Shown: positions 1 through 7,908 of the stretch, piece by piece
Layout of the letters: the number at the start of each line of letters is the position of its first letter
Numbering within the stretch: position 1 is the first letter of the stretch
Source of the DNA: Solihabitans fulvus
GTDB taxonomy: Bacteria; Actinomycetota; Actinomycetes; Mycobacteriales; Pseudonocardiaceae
Assembly: GCF_008386585.1 (NCBI RefSeq)
Contig: NZ_VUOB01000042.1
Location: 15,406 to 79,405, forward strand
DNA: 64,000 bases
Direction of reading: 5' to 3'
The notes under the pieces: model-generated
Databases searched by the model: none
What the model was told of the DNA's origin: nothing
What the model saw: the letters and a program-made list of their open reading frames with translations, nothing else
Made by a program: the position numbers and the translations under genes

Positions 1-80
1 GCGAAGCGAGGCCCAAAAACACAGGTAGCTCAGAAACCGGGCAGCGAGCGAAGCGAGTCGCCGGCCAGAGCGTCGTACTC

Positions 81-127
81 ACCTATCAAACGGCCAGAGC
101 GCCCCCACCTATCAAACGGCCGGGGCG
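81..127. repeat. Two-copy 21-bp direct repeat at the 3' end of the reductase gene
   Basis: ACCTATCAAACGGCC followed by AGAGCG (81-101) recurs at 107-127 with one substitution (AGAGCG to GGGGCG), spaced 26 bp apart. A third partial copy (CGGCCAGAGCG) lies at 62-72. The second copy contains the stop codon (112-114) of the minus-strand DHFR-like gene, so the repeat straddles a gene end, like several others in this window. Confidence 0.75.
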
Positions 128-672
128 TCAGGCCGGTACCGCAGGTTCACGACCTCCACCGGGTCGACTTCGCCGACTCGACGGAGCCGGATCGGCACAC
201 CGTCAGCGTTGTCGTACAACCGAATGCCCTCGCCGAGCAGGACCGGCGCGATGTGCAGGTCGATCTCATCGATCAGTCCCAGTTCGAGAAGCTGCCGGCC
301 GATGGTCGGCGAGAACACCTCGACGTTCTTGCCGCCGGCCGCCGCCAACGCGATCCGGACCGCCTCGGCCGGGTCACAGTTGAGGAACGTGACCCCGTCG
401 ACGGGCTCCGCGTCCTCGGGATGGTGGGTGAGCACGAAGAGCGGCCCGGTCCAGGCACCCCCGTACGGCTTGTGGCCCGCAAGATCCCAACCGGCTCGAC
501 CGCCCAGCACGGCACCGGTTGTCTCGACGTACTCGCCGATCAGGCCAGGGCGAACCGAGAATCCGGTCATCCAGTCCATACTGTGGTTCGGCCCCGCCAC
601 GAAACCGTCCAGCGACATCGTGAAGTGCCAGAGCACCTTCCCGGCTGCGGTCTGCGGTTCCCAGTCCGTCAT
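112..672 (-). CDS. Dihydrofolate reductase family protein (RibD C-terminal-like)
   Basis: A 186-residue protein of the RibD C-terminal/DHFR-like superfamily. The opening strand (VLWHFTMSLDGFVAG) and the later GGKNVEVFSPTIGRQLLELGLIDEI segment, ending in LLGEGIRLYD, are typical of these actinobacterial NAD(P)H-dependent reductases, whose substrates are mostly unknown. The ATG at 672 is chosen over an earlier in-frame start because GAGGGG sits just upstream and the earlier start would run into the transporter gene. It lies 40 bp behind the MFS transporter on the same strand and probably shares its ArsR-controlled transcript. Family assignment is firm; true folate reduction is unlikely. Confidence 0.85.
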   Translation of the reverse strand: MTDWEPQTAAGKVLWHFTMSLDGFVAGPNHSMDWMTGFSVRPGLIGEYVETTGAVLGGRAGWDLAGHKPYGGAWTGPLFVLTHHPEDAEPVDGVTFLNCDPAEAVRIALAAAGGKNVEVFSPTIGRQLLELGLIDEIDLHIAPVLLGEGIRLYDNADGVPIRLRRVGEVDPVEVVNLRYRPDAPAV

Positions 673-712
673 CGCGTCCCCCTCAATCGTTAAGTCTGTG
701 CCGCAGGATGGA

Positions 713-1891
713 CTATTCCCTGCCACCGCGCCAGGTCAGCACTGCCGCGAGCAGAGTGCACACGGCGGCGACCGGTGCCAGCCAGACCGCGCCGAACGCG
801 GTGAGCCCGGCCGCGCCGAGCACGCTGGCCAGCGAGATCGCCAGGTACAGCGAGGACTGGTAAAGCGAGATGACCAGCGAGCGCGATTCTGGTGCGAGCG
901 CGATGATCTGGTGCTGCTGCGGAGTGGTGACAGAGAAGGAGAACAGCCCGGTCACCGCGATCGCGGGCAGCGCCGCCGCGAACGTCCCCCGCACCGAGGG
1001 AAGGACCAGGAACACAACCGTCAGCAGCAGCGTCGCCGCGAGGATCACCCTGCGCGGCCCGAGCCGATCGGCCAGGTGCCCCGCGAGGAAGTTCCCGACG
1101 GTGCCGGCGACGCCGTACAGCAGGATCAGCAGCGCGAGCCGGTCGCCGTCCCCGCCGGTCGCGTCGGCGAAGATGGCGCTGAGATACGTATAGGGAACAT
1201 AAATCCCGGTGAACACCACCACGGTACCAACCAGGACCCGCAGCACGCGGCGGTCGCCGAGCGGCAAAAGTCGTTGCCGCAGGCCAACTCTGCCGCTGCC
1301 GCCAACCTCGGGCAGCCGAAGCGCGATGAACGGCCCAGCAACCAGCGCAAGCGCCGTAACGAACCACATGGTGGCCCACCAGCCCCAGGCCGCGCCGATC
1401 GCGGTGCCCAGTGGCGCGCCGAGCACCAGCGAGGACGTCAGCCCGAGCATGACGATGGCGATCGCGCGGCCGTGCTGCCGGTCGCCGGCGAGGGCGGCCG
1501 CCGTTGAGCTGGCGTTCGCCGTGTACAGCGCGGCTCCCGCAGCCGCGACGACCCTGGACGCGAGCACCAGCCCGTAGCCCGGGGTGAGCGCGGTGACCAC
1601 GTTGCCGAGCGCGAACACCCCGAGGGCGGTGAGCAGCACGGCGCGGCGGGGCCAGCTCGCGGTGAGCGCCGCGAGCACGGGCGCGAGCACGGCGTAGGCG
1701 ATGGAGAACACCGAGACGAGCTGGCCCGCTGCCGCGACGCCAACGTGCAGCTCGGCGCCGATGGACGGCAGGACGCCGGCGATGACGAAGGCGTCCGTGC
1801 CGACGGCGAAGGTCCCCAACGCCAGCACGGCCGCGTGCGGCCGCCAGCGCGTCTCGGCGGCCGGCGCGGTCGTGGTGTGCGTTCCGGTCAT
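713..1891 (-). CDS. MFS transporter, DHA1 drug-efflux type (Cmx/CmlR-like)
   Basis: A 392-residue inner-membrane transporter with about 12 hydrophobic segments. The first helix region (LALGTFAVGTDAFVIAGVLPSI) and the loop LASRVVAAAGAALYTANASS match the chloramphenicol-efflux-like DHA1 group. Members expel hydrophobic drugs by proton antiport; the substrate here cannot be read from sequence. ATG 1891 is preferred over a TTG 15 bp upstream because GAGG stands at proper spacing. It is divergent from an ArsR-type regulator with a strong inverted repeat between them, so drug- or stress-induced derepression is the likely control. The DHFR-like gene follows on the same strand. Confidence 0.88.
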   Translation of the reverse strand: MTGTHTTTAPAAETRWRPHAAVLALGTFAVGTDAFVIAGVLPSIGAELHVGVAAAGQLVSVFSIAYAVLAPVLAALTASWPRRAVLLTALGVFALGNVVTALTPGYGLVLASRVVAAAGAALYTANASSTAAALAGDRQHGRAIAIVMLGLTSSLVLGAPLGTAIGAAWGWWATMWFVTALALVAGPFIALRLPEVGGSGRVGLRQRLLPLGDRRVLRVLVGTVVVFTGIYVPYTYLSAIFADATGGDGDRLALLILLYGVAGTVGNFLAGHLADRLGPRRVILAATLLLTVVFLVLPSVRGTFAAALPAIAVTGLFSFSVTTPQQHQIIALAPESRSLVISLYQSSLYLAISLASVLGAAGLTAFGAVWLAPVAAVCTLLAAVLTWRGGRE

Positions 1892-1918
1892 GCGCACCTC
1901 TTCCAATGATCATCGGAA

Positions 1919-1961
1919 CTTACGAAGTTCATCGTAATAGAACTTCGACGAGTATCGTAAG
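1919..1961. promoter_or_regulatory. Nested inverted-repeat operator between MFS transporter and ArsR regulator
   Basis: CTTACGA (1919-1925) pairs with TCGTAAG (1955-1961), and inside it GAAGTTC (1924-1930) pairs with GAACTTC (1940-1946). The site lies in the 98-bp divergent gap, where it could cover both promoters. Such imperfect long palindromes are typical of ArsR-family sites. That the adjacent regulator binds it is inference. Confidence 0.75.
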
Positions 1962-1989
1962 AGAGGACGACCGTCGAAGGAGCCGAGGC

Positions 1990-2316
1990 ATGACCGACAC
2001 CACAGACACCTGGCTGCCGCAGCCCGACCTCACCGGGCTGGACGTCGGCGCGGTGCTACAGGCGTTGGCTGACCCCGTGCGGCGGCAGATCGTGCGCCTG
2101 CTCGACGAGTGCGGCGAGGCCACGTGCAGCTCCCTCGACCTGCCCGTGAAGGTGTCCACGGTGTCGCACCACATGAAGATCCTGAGGGAGAGCGGCGTGG
2201 TGTCGACCAGGCTGGACGGCACCGCCCGGCCGAGCCGGCTGCGCCGCGACGAGCTGGAGCGGCGGTTCCCCGGCCTGCTCGGCTCGATCATCAGCGCCAC
2301 ACCGCCGACGGCCTGA
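1990..2316 (+). CDS. ArsR-family winged-helix transcriptional regulator
   Basis: A 108-residue DNA-binding protein. Residues about 18-85 form the ArsR winged helix: ALADPVRRQIVRLLDE, then the recognition helix VSTVSHHMKILRESGVV and a wing with TRLDGTARPSRLRRDEL. The metal-binding ELCVCDL motif of metal sensors is absent (the segment reads CGEATCSSLDLP), so it is more likely a redox or small-molecule sensor; two cysteines are present. ATG 1990 follows GGAG, whereas an earlier in-frame ATG would extend into the operator. It probably represses itself and the divergent efflux gene. Confidence 0.9.
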   Translation: MTDTTDTWLPQPDLTGLDVGAVLQALADPVRRQIVRLLDECGEATCSSLDLPVKVSTVSHHMKILRESGVVSTRLDGTARPSRLRRDELERRFPGLLGSIISATPPTA

Positions 2317-2360
2317 GCGCCGCAGCGCCCACGCCGCACGCCGCACGCCGCAGCGAATTT

Positions 2361-2377
2361 ATTACCTTCGACGTAAT
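2361..2377. promoter_or_regulatory. Small inverted repeat before the NTF2-fold gene
   Basis: ATTAC (2361-2365) and GTAAT (2373-2377) flank CTTCGAC. The core CTTCGACG also occurs in the upstream ArsR operator (GAACTTCGACGAG). The NTF2-fold gene may therefore belong to the same regulon; this rests on a short shared string only. Confidence 0.4.
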
Positions 2378-2443
2378 CGACCGCGCTACCTGCCCGGTGC
2401 CAGGCTCATGCCATCGAAATTCCCCGCTGTTGGAGGAGCGAAC

Positions 2444-2815
2444 GTGAGCGGCGCCGAGACGATTGTGCAGAAATACCTTCCCACCTGGCGGGAACCGGAT
2501 CCCGAGGTCCGGGCGAAGGCCATCGCCGAACTCTGGTCGACGGACGCCATCTACCGCAACGCGACCACCGAATACGTTGGCCGCCTGGGCATCGAGCACG
2601 CAGTGACCGAGGCGTACGAGACCTTCGCCGTGCACGGCTGCACCTTCAGGGTGGACAGTGTGGACACCAACCACGAGGCCATCCGGTACCGGTGGGAGAT
2701 GCTGCCGCCGGGCGGCGGCGAGCCGACGGCGATCGGCACCCAGGTGGTCGTCCTCGACGCGGACGGCCTGATGGTGCGCGACCATCAGTTCCTCGACAAG
2801 GCCCCGACGACCTGA
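2444..2815 (+). CDS. Nuclear transport factor 2 family (SnoaL-like) protein
   Basis: A 123-residue NTF2/SnoaL-fold protein with the usual order: an N-terminal helix (ETIVQKYLPTW), ELWSTDAIYRN, and terminal strands ending VRDHQFLDKAP. These small cone-shaped proteins bind or turn over small hydrophobic molecules; no catalytic role can be assigned. The GTG at 2444 is selected because GGAGGAG lies 5 bp upstream. A close relative is at 49771-50133, with the same ending pattern (FLDK.PT) and similar spacing of motifs, so the two are probably paralogues. Confidence 0.8.
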   Translation: MSGAETIVQKYLPTWREPDPEVRAKAIAELWSTDAIYRNATTEYVGRLGIEHAVTEAYETFAVHGCTFRVDSVDTNHEAIRYRWEMLPPGGGEPTAIGTQVVVLDADGLMVRDHQFLDKAPTT

Positions 2816-2952
2816 CGCCCTAACAATTAACGGCCCAACAGGCCAACGGCCTAACAACCCCGCTGTCTGACACCCGGTGCCGGCGAACCCATCCGCCGGC
2901 ACCGAGACTTCCAGCGCGCCAAAAACCACGAATCTCTGTCTGGAGAACGAGA

Positions 2953-4413
2953 ATGTCAATCGACACAACCACCCGACCCGCAATTCCGGACAAGGCGCAA
3001 GCGGCCAAGCCGGACTCCGACCGGACCGCCCTGGCCAGAATGCTCATCGTGGTCTCGGGCATGTTCATGATCGGGCTGGACTTCTTCGGAGTCAACGTCG
3101 CCATCCCTGCCACCCGCGCAGACCTGCACGCCAGCACGGCCGCCGTCCAGTTCATCGTCTCCGGGTTCAGCCTCGCCTACGCGGCCAGCATGCTCACGGC
3201 GGGACGACTCGGCGACCTCTACGGCAGGCGCCGCCTGTTTGGGTCGGGCATGGTGCTGTTCACGGTGGCCTCGCTGGCCGCTGGACTCGCCCCGAACTCC
3301 GGTGTGCTGATCGCCGCGCGGGTCGCGCAAGGCGTCGGCGCGGCCGTGATGACCCCGCAGATGCTGGCGATCCTGAACACCTCGTTCAGTGGGGCACAGC
3401 GGGTTCGCGCGTTCACGGCGTTCGCGCTGTCCATGGGGCTCAGCGCGACGTTCGGTCAGCTCATCGGCGGCGTGCTGATCCACCTGGACGTCGCCGGCCT
3501 CGGCTGGCGCGCCATCTTCCTGGTCAACGTGCCGATCGGCGTGGTCGCGCTGGCCGCGATGCGGGCGGTCATCCCAGAATCGCGCGGCACCGGTCGCCAG
3601 GGCCTCGACCTGGTCGGCGCGCTGCTCGGTTCCGGCGGTCTGCTCGCCGTGGTCCTGCCGCTGGTGGAGGGTCGGGAGCAGGGCTGGCCGGCGTGGTCCC
3701 TGGTGTGCCTTGCCGCCTCGGTCCCGCTGCTCGTCGCCTTCGCCGTGCGGCAGCTGCGACTCGAACGGCACGGCAGGGCGCCGCTGATCTCCCTGCGGCT
3801 GTTCCGGGAGCGGGCGTTCGCGGTCGGCATCGTGATGATCCTCGGGTTCTTCGCCGCGATGGCGTCGTTCATGCTGGTGCTCGCGCTCTACCTCCAGGAC
3901 GGCCGCGGCCTGTCCCCGCTGGCGTCCGGCACGGTGTTCGGCGCGCTCGGGCTCGGCTACATCCCGGCCGCCCTCGCGGCGCCGAGGGTGGCCGCGCGGC
4001 TCGGCAGGCACGTGCTCACCGTCGGGGCGCTGGTCGTCGCCGCCGGGTACGGCGTGCTGGTCGGCGCGGTGTCCACGATCGGCGTCGCAGGATCCTCGAT
4101 GTGGCTGCTGGTGGGGCTGTTCGTGGCCGGCGTCGGCATGGCGTTGTTCATCAACCCCGCGACGCCGACCGTGCTCGCCGGCGTGGCGCCGGCGCAGGCG
4201 GCCGCGGCGGCCGGGGTGCTGTCCACCGCGCAGGAAGGCGGCAACGCCCTTGGCGTGGCGGCCATCGGCCTGGTGTTCTTCGGCGCGCTCGGCCACGGCC
4301 CCACGAGCGACTACGCGCGGGCGTTCGGCTGGAGCGTCGGGATCCTCGCGGTGATCACGGTCGCCGTAGCGGTCCTCGCGCAGGCGCTGCCGAGGCACGG
4401 TTCGCGGGACTGA
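2953..4413 (+). CDS. MFS transporter, DHA2 (14-TMS) multidrug efflux type
   Basis: A 486-residue membrane protein with about 14 hydrophobic segments. Motifs of the DHA2/EmrB group are present: GLDFFGVNVAIPATRADL in the first helix, motif A GRLGDLYGRRRLFGSGM and motif C GVLIHLDVAGLGWRAIFLVNVPIG. Such pumps export drugs, antiseptics or self-made antibiotics by proton antiport. ATG 2953 follows GAGAACGAGA. The last codons and the stop lie inside a 24-bp triplicated sequence (4391-4462), so the final residues (LPRHGSRD) derive from the repeat. A regulator gene starts 86 bp downstream on the same strand. Confidence 0.9.
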   Translation: MSIDTTTRPAIPDKAQAAKPDSDRTALARMLIVVSGMFMIGLDFFGVNVAIPATRADLHASTAAVQFIVSGFSLAYAASMLTAGRLGDLYGRRRLFGSGMVLFTVASLAAGLAPNSGVLIAARVAQGVGAAVMTPQMLAILNTSFSGAQRVRAFTAFALSMGLSATFGQLIGGVLIHLDVAGLGWRAIFLVNVPIGVVALAAMRAVIPESRGTGRQGLDLVGALLGSGGLLAVVLPLVEGREQGWPAWSLVCLAASVPLLVAFAVRQLRLERHGRAPLISLRLFRERAFAVGIVMILGFFAAMASFMLVLALYLQDGRGLSPLASGTVFGALGLGYIPAALAAPRVAARLGRHVLTVGALVVAAGYGVLVGAVSTIGVAGSSMWLLVGLFVAGVGMALFINPATPTVLAGVAPAQAAAAAGVLSTAQEGGNALGVAAIGLVFFGALGHGPTSDYARAFGWSVGILAVITVAVAVLAQALPRHGSRD

Positions 4414-4462
4414 CCGAGGCACGGTTCGCGGGACTGATCGAGGCACGGTTCGCGGGACTGAT
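4391..4462. repeat. 24-bp tandem repeat, three copies, across the MFS stop codon
   Basis: Unit CGAGGCACGGTTCGCGGGAC plus TGAY occurs at 4391-4414, 4415-4438 and 4439-4462, nearly identical, with a 4-bp start of a fourth. The stop codon TGA (4411-4413) falls in the first copy and is repeated in each unit. Copies 2 and 3 are noncoding in this frame. Confidence 0.9.
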
Positions 4463-4499
4463 CGAGTTACGATGCCGGGCGGGTCGACGAGGGGGGATC

Positions 4500-5345
4500 A
4501 TGATGACGATGACCGCGCAGCGCACGCAGTCGCTCGGCGACCTGTTGCGGCAGTGGCGCAAGCGCCGCAGGGTCAGCCAGCTCGAACTGGCGACGGGCGC
4601 GGAGATCTCCGCCCGGCACCTGAGTTTCGTCGAGAACGGCCGGTCGATGCCGAGCAGGGAGATCGTACTGCGGCTGGCGGAACCGCTCGGCCTGGCGCTG
4701 CGGGAGCGCAACCAGCTGCTGATGGCCGCCGGGTACGCGCCGGTCTACGAGGAGAGCGGACTCGACGCGCCGAGGATGGCCGCAGTTCGGGCGATGGTGC
4801 GGCGGGTGTTGGCCGCGCACGAGCCGTTTCCGGCCGTGGTGCTGGACCGGTACTGGAACCGGGTGGAGGCGAACGAGCCCGCGCGGCTGTTCAGCGTCGG
4901 TGTGGCTGAGGAGTTGTTGCAGGAGCCCGTGAACCTGATGCGGGTGTGCCTGCATCCCGACGGCCTCGCGCCGAGGGTGGTCAATCTCGGCGAGTGGCGG
5001 GCGCATCTGCTGAGCCGGTTGCGGCAGCAGGTCGCGACGACGGCGGATCCGGAGCTTTCGGCGCTGTACGAGGAGTTGGCGGGCTATCCGTGTGACCAAC
5101 CGGAGCCCGAGGTGGAGTTGCCGGGGCCGGGAGCCATTGCGGTCCCGCTGCGGTTGCGGTTCGCCGGGCGGGAACTGGTGTTCTTCAGCACGGTGAGCAC
5201 GTTCGGCACGCCGCTGGACGTGACCGTCGCCGAGCTGGTGCTGGAGTCGTTCTTCCCGGCGGATGACGAGACGGAAGCGGTGTTGCGCGAGACGACGTGG
5301 GGGCCGGACATGGTTGCGGTTGAACGCGAGGCGGTCGAGGTCTAG
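4500..5345 (+). CDS. XRE-family regulator with MmyB-like ligand-binding domain
   Basis: A 281-residue regulator. Residues about 10-70 are a Cro/XRE helix-turn-helix (LLRQWRKRRRVSQLELA, HLSFVENGRSMPS). The rest matches the MmyB-like ligand-binding fold: VLDRYWNRVEANEPARLF, LCLHPDG-like RVCLHPDGLAPRVVNL and LRLRFAGRELVFFSTVSTFGTPLDV. These proteins are thought to bind fatty-acyl or other lipophilic ligands. ATG 4500 is preceded by GGGGGG; a second ATG follows at once. Lying 86 bp behind the efflux pump, it may control that pump. A perfect terminator hairpin follows its stop. Confidence 0.85.
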   Translation: MMTMTAQRTQSLGDLLRQWRKRRRVSQLELATGAEISARHLSFVENGRSMPSREIVLRLAEPLGLALRERNQLLMAAGYAPVYEESGLDAPRMAAVRAMVRRVLAAHEPFPAVVLDRYWNRVEANEPARLFSVGVAEELLQEPVNLMRVCLHPDGLAPRVVNLGEWRAHLLSRLRQQVATTADPELSALYEELAGYPCDQPEPEVELPGPGAIAVPLRLRFAGRELVFFSTVSTFGTPLDVTVAELVLESFFPADDETEAVLRETTWGPDMVAVEREAVEV

Positions 5346-5350
5346 GTGAA

Positions 5351-5387
5351 ATCGGGGTACCGCAGGGAGTTCCTGCGGTACCCCGAT
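5351..5387. terminator. Bidirectional terminator hairpin, perfect 16-bp stem
   Basis: ATCGGGGTACCGCAGG (5351-5366) is followed by loop GAGTT and the exact reverse complement (5372-5387). It lies between the converging MmyB-like and DUF397 genes, 6 bp and 19 bp from their stops. There is no T-run, as is usual for actinomycete terminators. Confidence 0.85.
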
Positions 5388-5405
5388 GGGTCTACCTCGG
5401 TTCAG

Positions 5406-5597
5406 TCAGCCGTCGAGACGGCTCGCCTTCACACCGCGCAGAAAGTGGATCAGCGCGGCTTCATCGAAACGCAGGATAGGACCACTGGGGTTCTTGGAGT
5501 CACGCACAGCGACCACACCAGGAAGGTGCGCCACCTCAACACAGTTGTTCGCGCCTTGGCCGGAACGGCTGCTCTTGCGCCAGGTCGTAGTGTTCAT
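5406..5597 (-). CDS. DUF397 domain protein
   Basis: A 63-residue protein that is entirely a DUF397 domain: TWRKSSRSGQGANNCVEVA, then VAVRDSKNPSGPILRF and a final helix AALIHFLRG. DUF397 proteins are small cytoplasmic partners of the DUF5753 regulators and are sometimes described as toxin-like members of such pairs. It overlaps the upstream regulator by 4 bp (ATGA), so translation is coupled. The relative WhiJ/AbaA-type systems of Streptomyces affect development; the target here is unknown. Confidence 0.92.
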   Translation of the reverse strand: MNTTTWRKSSRSGQGANNCVEVAHLPGVVAVRDSKNPSGPILRFDEAALIHFLRGVKASRLDG

Positions 5598-6457
5598 AGC
5601 CCTTCGAGTGCCCTTGTCTGGTGTCGGATCAGCTCCGCTGTGGCACTCTCCGACAGCGCCACGGCGTCAAGTCCATTGAACATGTGGACGTATCGCTGAG
5701 TTGCCTCAGCATCCTCCACCCAGGCACCGCCGCCGGCGTGTTCGAGGTACGCGGCGTAGGGATCCTCCAGGTCGTCAAACCCGACGACGGTCACGCCGCC
5801 CGACATGGTGCCGTACGCGCCCACACTGACCGGTATCACACGAATCTGGATGTTGTCGTGAGTTCCGATCTCAAGCAGCCGCACCAGTTGTTCGATCATC
5901 ACGGCAGAGCCACCCACGATGCGACGGATGACCCCCTCATCAAGGAAAGCCCTGAGTCGCAACGGGTTGGCACCGCTCAGGCGATGCTGCCGGTTGAGGC
6001 GAGAGGCAACATATCGCTCGACCTCGGCCGGCTTCTCGGCGTACGGAGACGCCGTTGGCAGTTGCACGGCCCGCGCATAGTCGGCGGTCTGGAGGAGACC
6101 CGAGACCAAGTACGGGTCCAGCACGTCCAGAGTGGTGGCCTCGGTTTCCGCCTGCAAGAAGTTACGGAAGGCGCTCGAACTCCGCGCAGGGAAGCGGATC
6201 TTCGTGGCGTCGTCCTTCGCATCGTCCCACAGCGAGAGAGCCTTCGCGCGTTCCTGCTCGGCGACCTGGTAGTAGCCGAGCATCGCCTGAAGTTCGGCCC
6301 GGCGGCACCGCGTGTGCCCGCTCTCGACCCTGTTGATCGTCGGCCGCGAAATGTCGAGAAACGCACCTACGTCCTCAGGCGTGAGGTTGGCACGCTTGCG
6401 CAACTCCTGGAGGTACGCACCCAGCTTGCGCCTTCGCCTGGTCTGCGTGTTCGCCAT
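5594..6457 (-). CDS. XRE-family regulator with DUF5753 domain (Scr1-like)
   Basis: A 287-residue protein. Residues about 10-65 are a helix-turn-helix (YLQELRKRANLTPEDVGAFLDISRPTINRVESG). The remainder is DUF5753, with the signature VSGLLQTADYARAVQLP and the C-terminal EDPYAAYLEHAGGGAWVEDAEATQRYVHMFNGLDAVALS. This is the standard regulator partner of DUF397 proteins in actinomycetes, and the DUF397 gene follows with a 4-bp overlap. It is divergent from a second set (6652-7908) that also ends in a DUF5753 regulator, so the two modules sit head to head. Confidence 0.92.
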   Translation of the reverse strand: MANTQTRRRRKLGAYLQELRKRANLTPEDVGAFLDISRPTINRVESGHTRCRRAELQAMLGYYQVAEQERAKALSLWDDAKDDATKIRFPARSSSAFRNFLQAETEATTLDVLDPYLVSGLLQTADYARAVQLPTASPYAEKPAEVERYVASRLNRQHRLSGANPLRLRAFLDEGVIRRIVGGSAVMIEQLVRLLEIGTHDNIQIRVIPVSVGAYGTMSGGVTVVGFDDLEDPYAAYLEHAGGGAWVEDAEATQRYVHMFNGLDAVALSESATAELIRHQTRALEGL

Positions 6458-6651
6458 GTCGTCACTCTAGGCGTCTGATCGTTTGCGGGTGAGTCACCCA
6501 ATCGGAATCCGTGCAAAGCGCACGTGCGCTGCTACCGTTCTCCACGTCGGCGGAGCTGCGACTCCGATCCAGTGCACAGAGCGCTCGGCGATCTGGTGCG
6601 CGGCAGCGCTCAGCACCCGCAGCTCCGCTGGCCCACCAATGGAGGTGAGGA

Positions 6652-6819
6652 ATGTCCATCGAAGCAGCACTGCTGCTGATCACTATCGGCTTCGTGGCTC
6701 AACTGGCTATCGCCGCCGTCGCCATCGAGTGGATCCATGTCCGCAAGGAGCACCGCATCCGTATCACTGCTTCACAACCCGCGACGGCTTGCGGCCGGCA
6801 CCGCAAGGTCTGCCGATGA
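6652..6819 (+). CDS. Small single-pass membrane protein
   Basis: A 55-residue product starting ATG at 6652, with GGAGGTGAGG immediately upstream. Residues 5-27 (AALLLITIGFVAQLAIAAVA and on) form one membrane segment, followed by a basic tail rich in His/Arg with two cysteines. The stop overlaps the next start by 4 bp (ATGA), so it is translated together with the zinc-ribbon-like gene. I recognise no family. Strong RBS, hydrophobic helix and coupling argue that it is real. Confidence 0.7.
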   Translation: MSIEAALLLITIGFVAQLAIAAVAIEWIHVRKEHRIRITASQPATACGRHRKVCR

Positions 6820-7064
6820 TCGCCCGCCACGCCTGGCAGGAGGCCGATGGCCGGCTCCACGCCATCAGTCTCACCCGCTACCCGTTGCCGCCTCGGCCCG
6901 ACGAACGCATCGAAACCCTGTGCGGCCAGGACATCACGCTCACCCGCGCCGACTTCCGCGTCTTCCCCGAATACCAACCGCACAAAACGACCTGCTGGCA
7001 CTGCGACGACCAATGGCGCCTGGCCGAGGGCCTACCGGCCCGACCCGTCACCACAATCTCCTGA
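6816..7064 (+). CDS. Small zinc-finger-like protein
   Basis: An 82-residue protein of a type commonly encoded just before DUF5753 regulators in actinomycetes. It begins HAWQEADGRLHAISL, then ETLCGQDITLTRADF and CWHCDDQWRLAEG. The single cysteine after ETL and the CxxC pair could bind a metal. Function is unknown. It starts by ATGA overlap with the small membrane protein and ends 10 bp before the regulator, so the three genes form a tight operon. Confidence 0.75.
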   Translation: MIARHAWQEADGRLHAISLTRYPLPPRPDERIETLCGQDITLTRADFRVFPEYQPHKTTCWHCDDQWRLAEGLPARPVTTIS

Positions 7065-7074
7065 GAGACAACCC

Positions 7075-7908
7075 GTGCGCCTCGACCACACCTACCAACA
7101 GCGCCAGTTCGGCCGCTCACTCCGCCGACTCCGCGAACAGGCCCGCATCGACACCACCGAGGCCGCCGTCCGCACCAAGATCGACGTCGACAAGCTCAAC
7201 CGCATCGAACGCGGCCAACCTCCCACCCACCACGAACTCACCGCCATCCTCGACACCTACGGACTGCTCTACGAAGACTGGCAGCCTTACCTCCGCCGCC
7301 TCGACCATGCCAGGAAGCGCGGCTGGTGGCGCACTTACGGTCTCCCGCAGAATCACTTCGCCGGCATCGAGGACGACGCCATCCTGGTCCGCGAATTCCA
7401 ACTCGGCCTCATACCCGAACCACTCCAGACCGGGCCCTACATCCGCACAGTCCTCGCCGCCTCCCGGCGACCGCACCACCCGAACGAACCGGCCGTCCGG
7501 CTGCGTCGGCAACAGCGACTCACCGACGACAACCCCCGCCGCTACCACGTGGTCATCGACGAAGCCGCACTCACAACTCCCCTGCCCGACAACGAAATCA
7601 CGCGCGCGCAACTGCGCCACATCCTGGACATGGCCACCTTGCCGAACATCACCGTCCAGGTGATCACCCGCGCCGCCGGCCCACATCACGGCCGCAAGGG
7701 CAGCTTCCAGCTCCTGACCTTCCCCGAACCCGAGACCGACCCGCTGCTCCACGTCCCCCACATCGCCGGCGAGAGCTACGAGAACGACCCGGACGCCACA
7801 GGCGCCGCACAACGACTCTTCCGGCAGCTCTCCACGTTGGCGTTGGGCCAGGACGAGTCGTGGCAGTGGATCGCTCAGCTGGCGACCGAGCCACGCTCGG
7901 CGAGGTAG
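7075..7908 (+). CDS. XRE-family regulator with DUF5753 domain (second copy)
   Basis: A 277-residue regulator related in architecture to that at 5594-6457: N-terminal helix-turn-helix (SLRRLREQARIDTTEAAVRTKIDVDKLNRIERG) and a DUF5753 domain with FQLGLIPEPLQTGPYIRTVLAASRR and the TVQVITRAAGPHHGRKGSFQLLTFPEPETDPLLHVP core. GTG 7075 is chosen because GAGAG lies upstream and it follows the zinc-finger gene by 10 bp. Its 3' end overlaps the converging acetamidase gene by 34 bp. Confidence 0.88.
   Translation: MRLDHTYQQRQFGRSLRRLREQARIDTTEAAVRTKIDVDKLNRIERGQPPTHHELTAILDTYGLLYEDWQPYLRRLDHARKRGWWRTYGLPQNHFAGIEDDAILVREFQLGLIPEPLQTGPYIRTVLAASRRPHHPNEPAVRLRRQQRLTDDNPRRYHVVIDEAALTTPLPDNEITRAQLRHILDMATLPNITVQVITRAAGPHHGRKGSFQLLTFPEPETDPLLHVPHIAGESYENDPDATGAAQRLFRQLSTLALGQDESWQWIAQLATEPRSAR

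Noticed and set aside
4391..4462. Possible CRISPR array
   Set aside because: Three contiguous units without spacers, so a simple tandem repeat.
2877..4499. Upstream extension of the MmyB-like regulator frame through the DHA2 pump gene
   Set aside because: The extension is an out-of-frame shadow of the transporter; the regulator starts at 4500 after GGGGGG.
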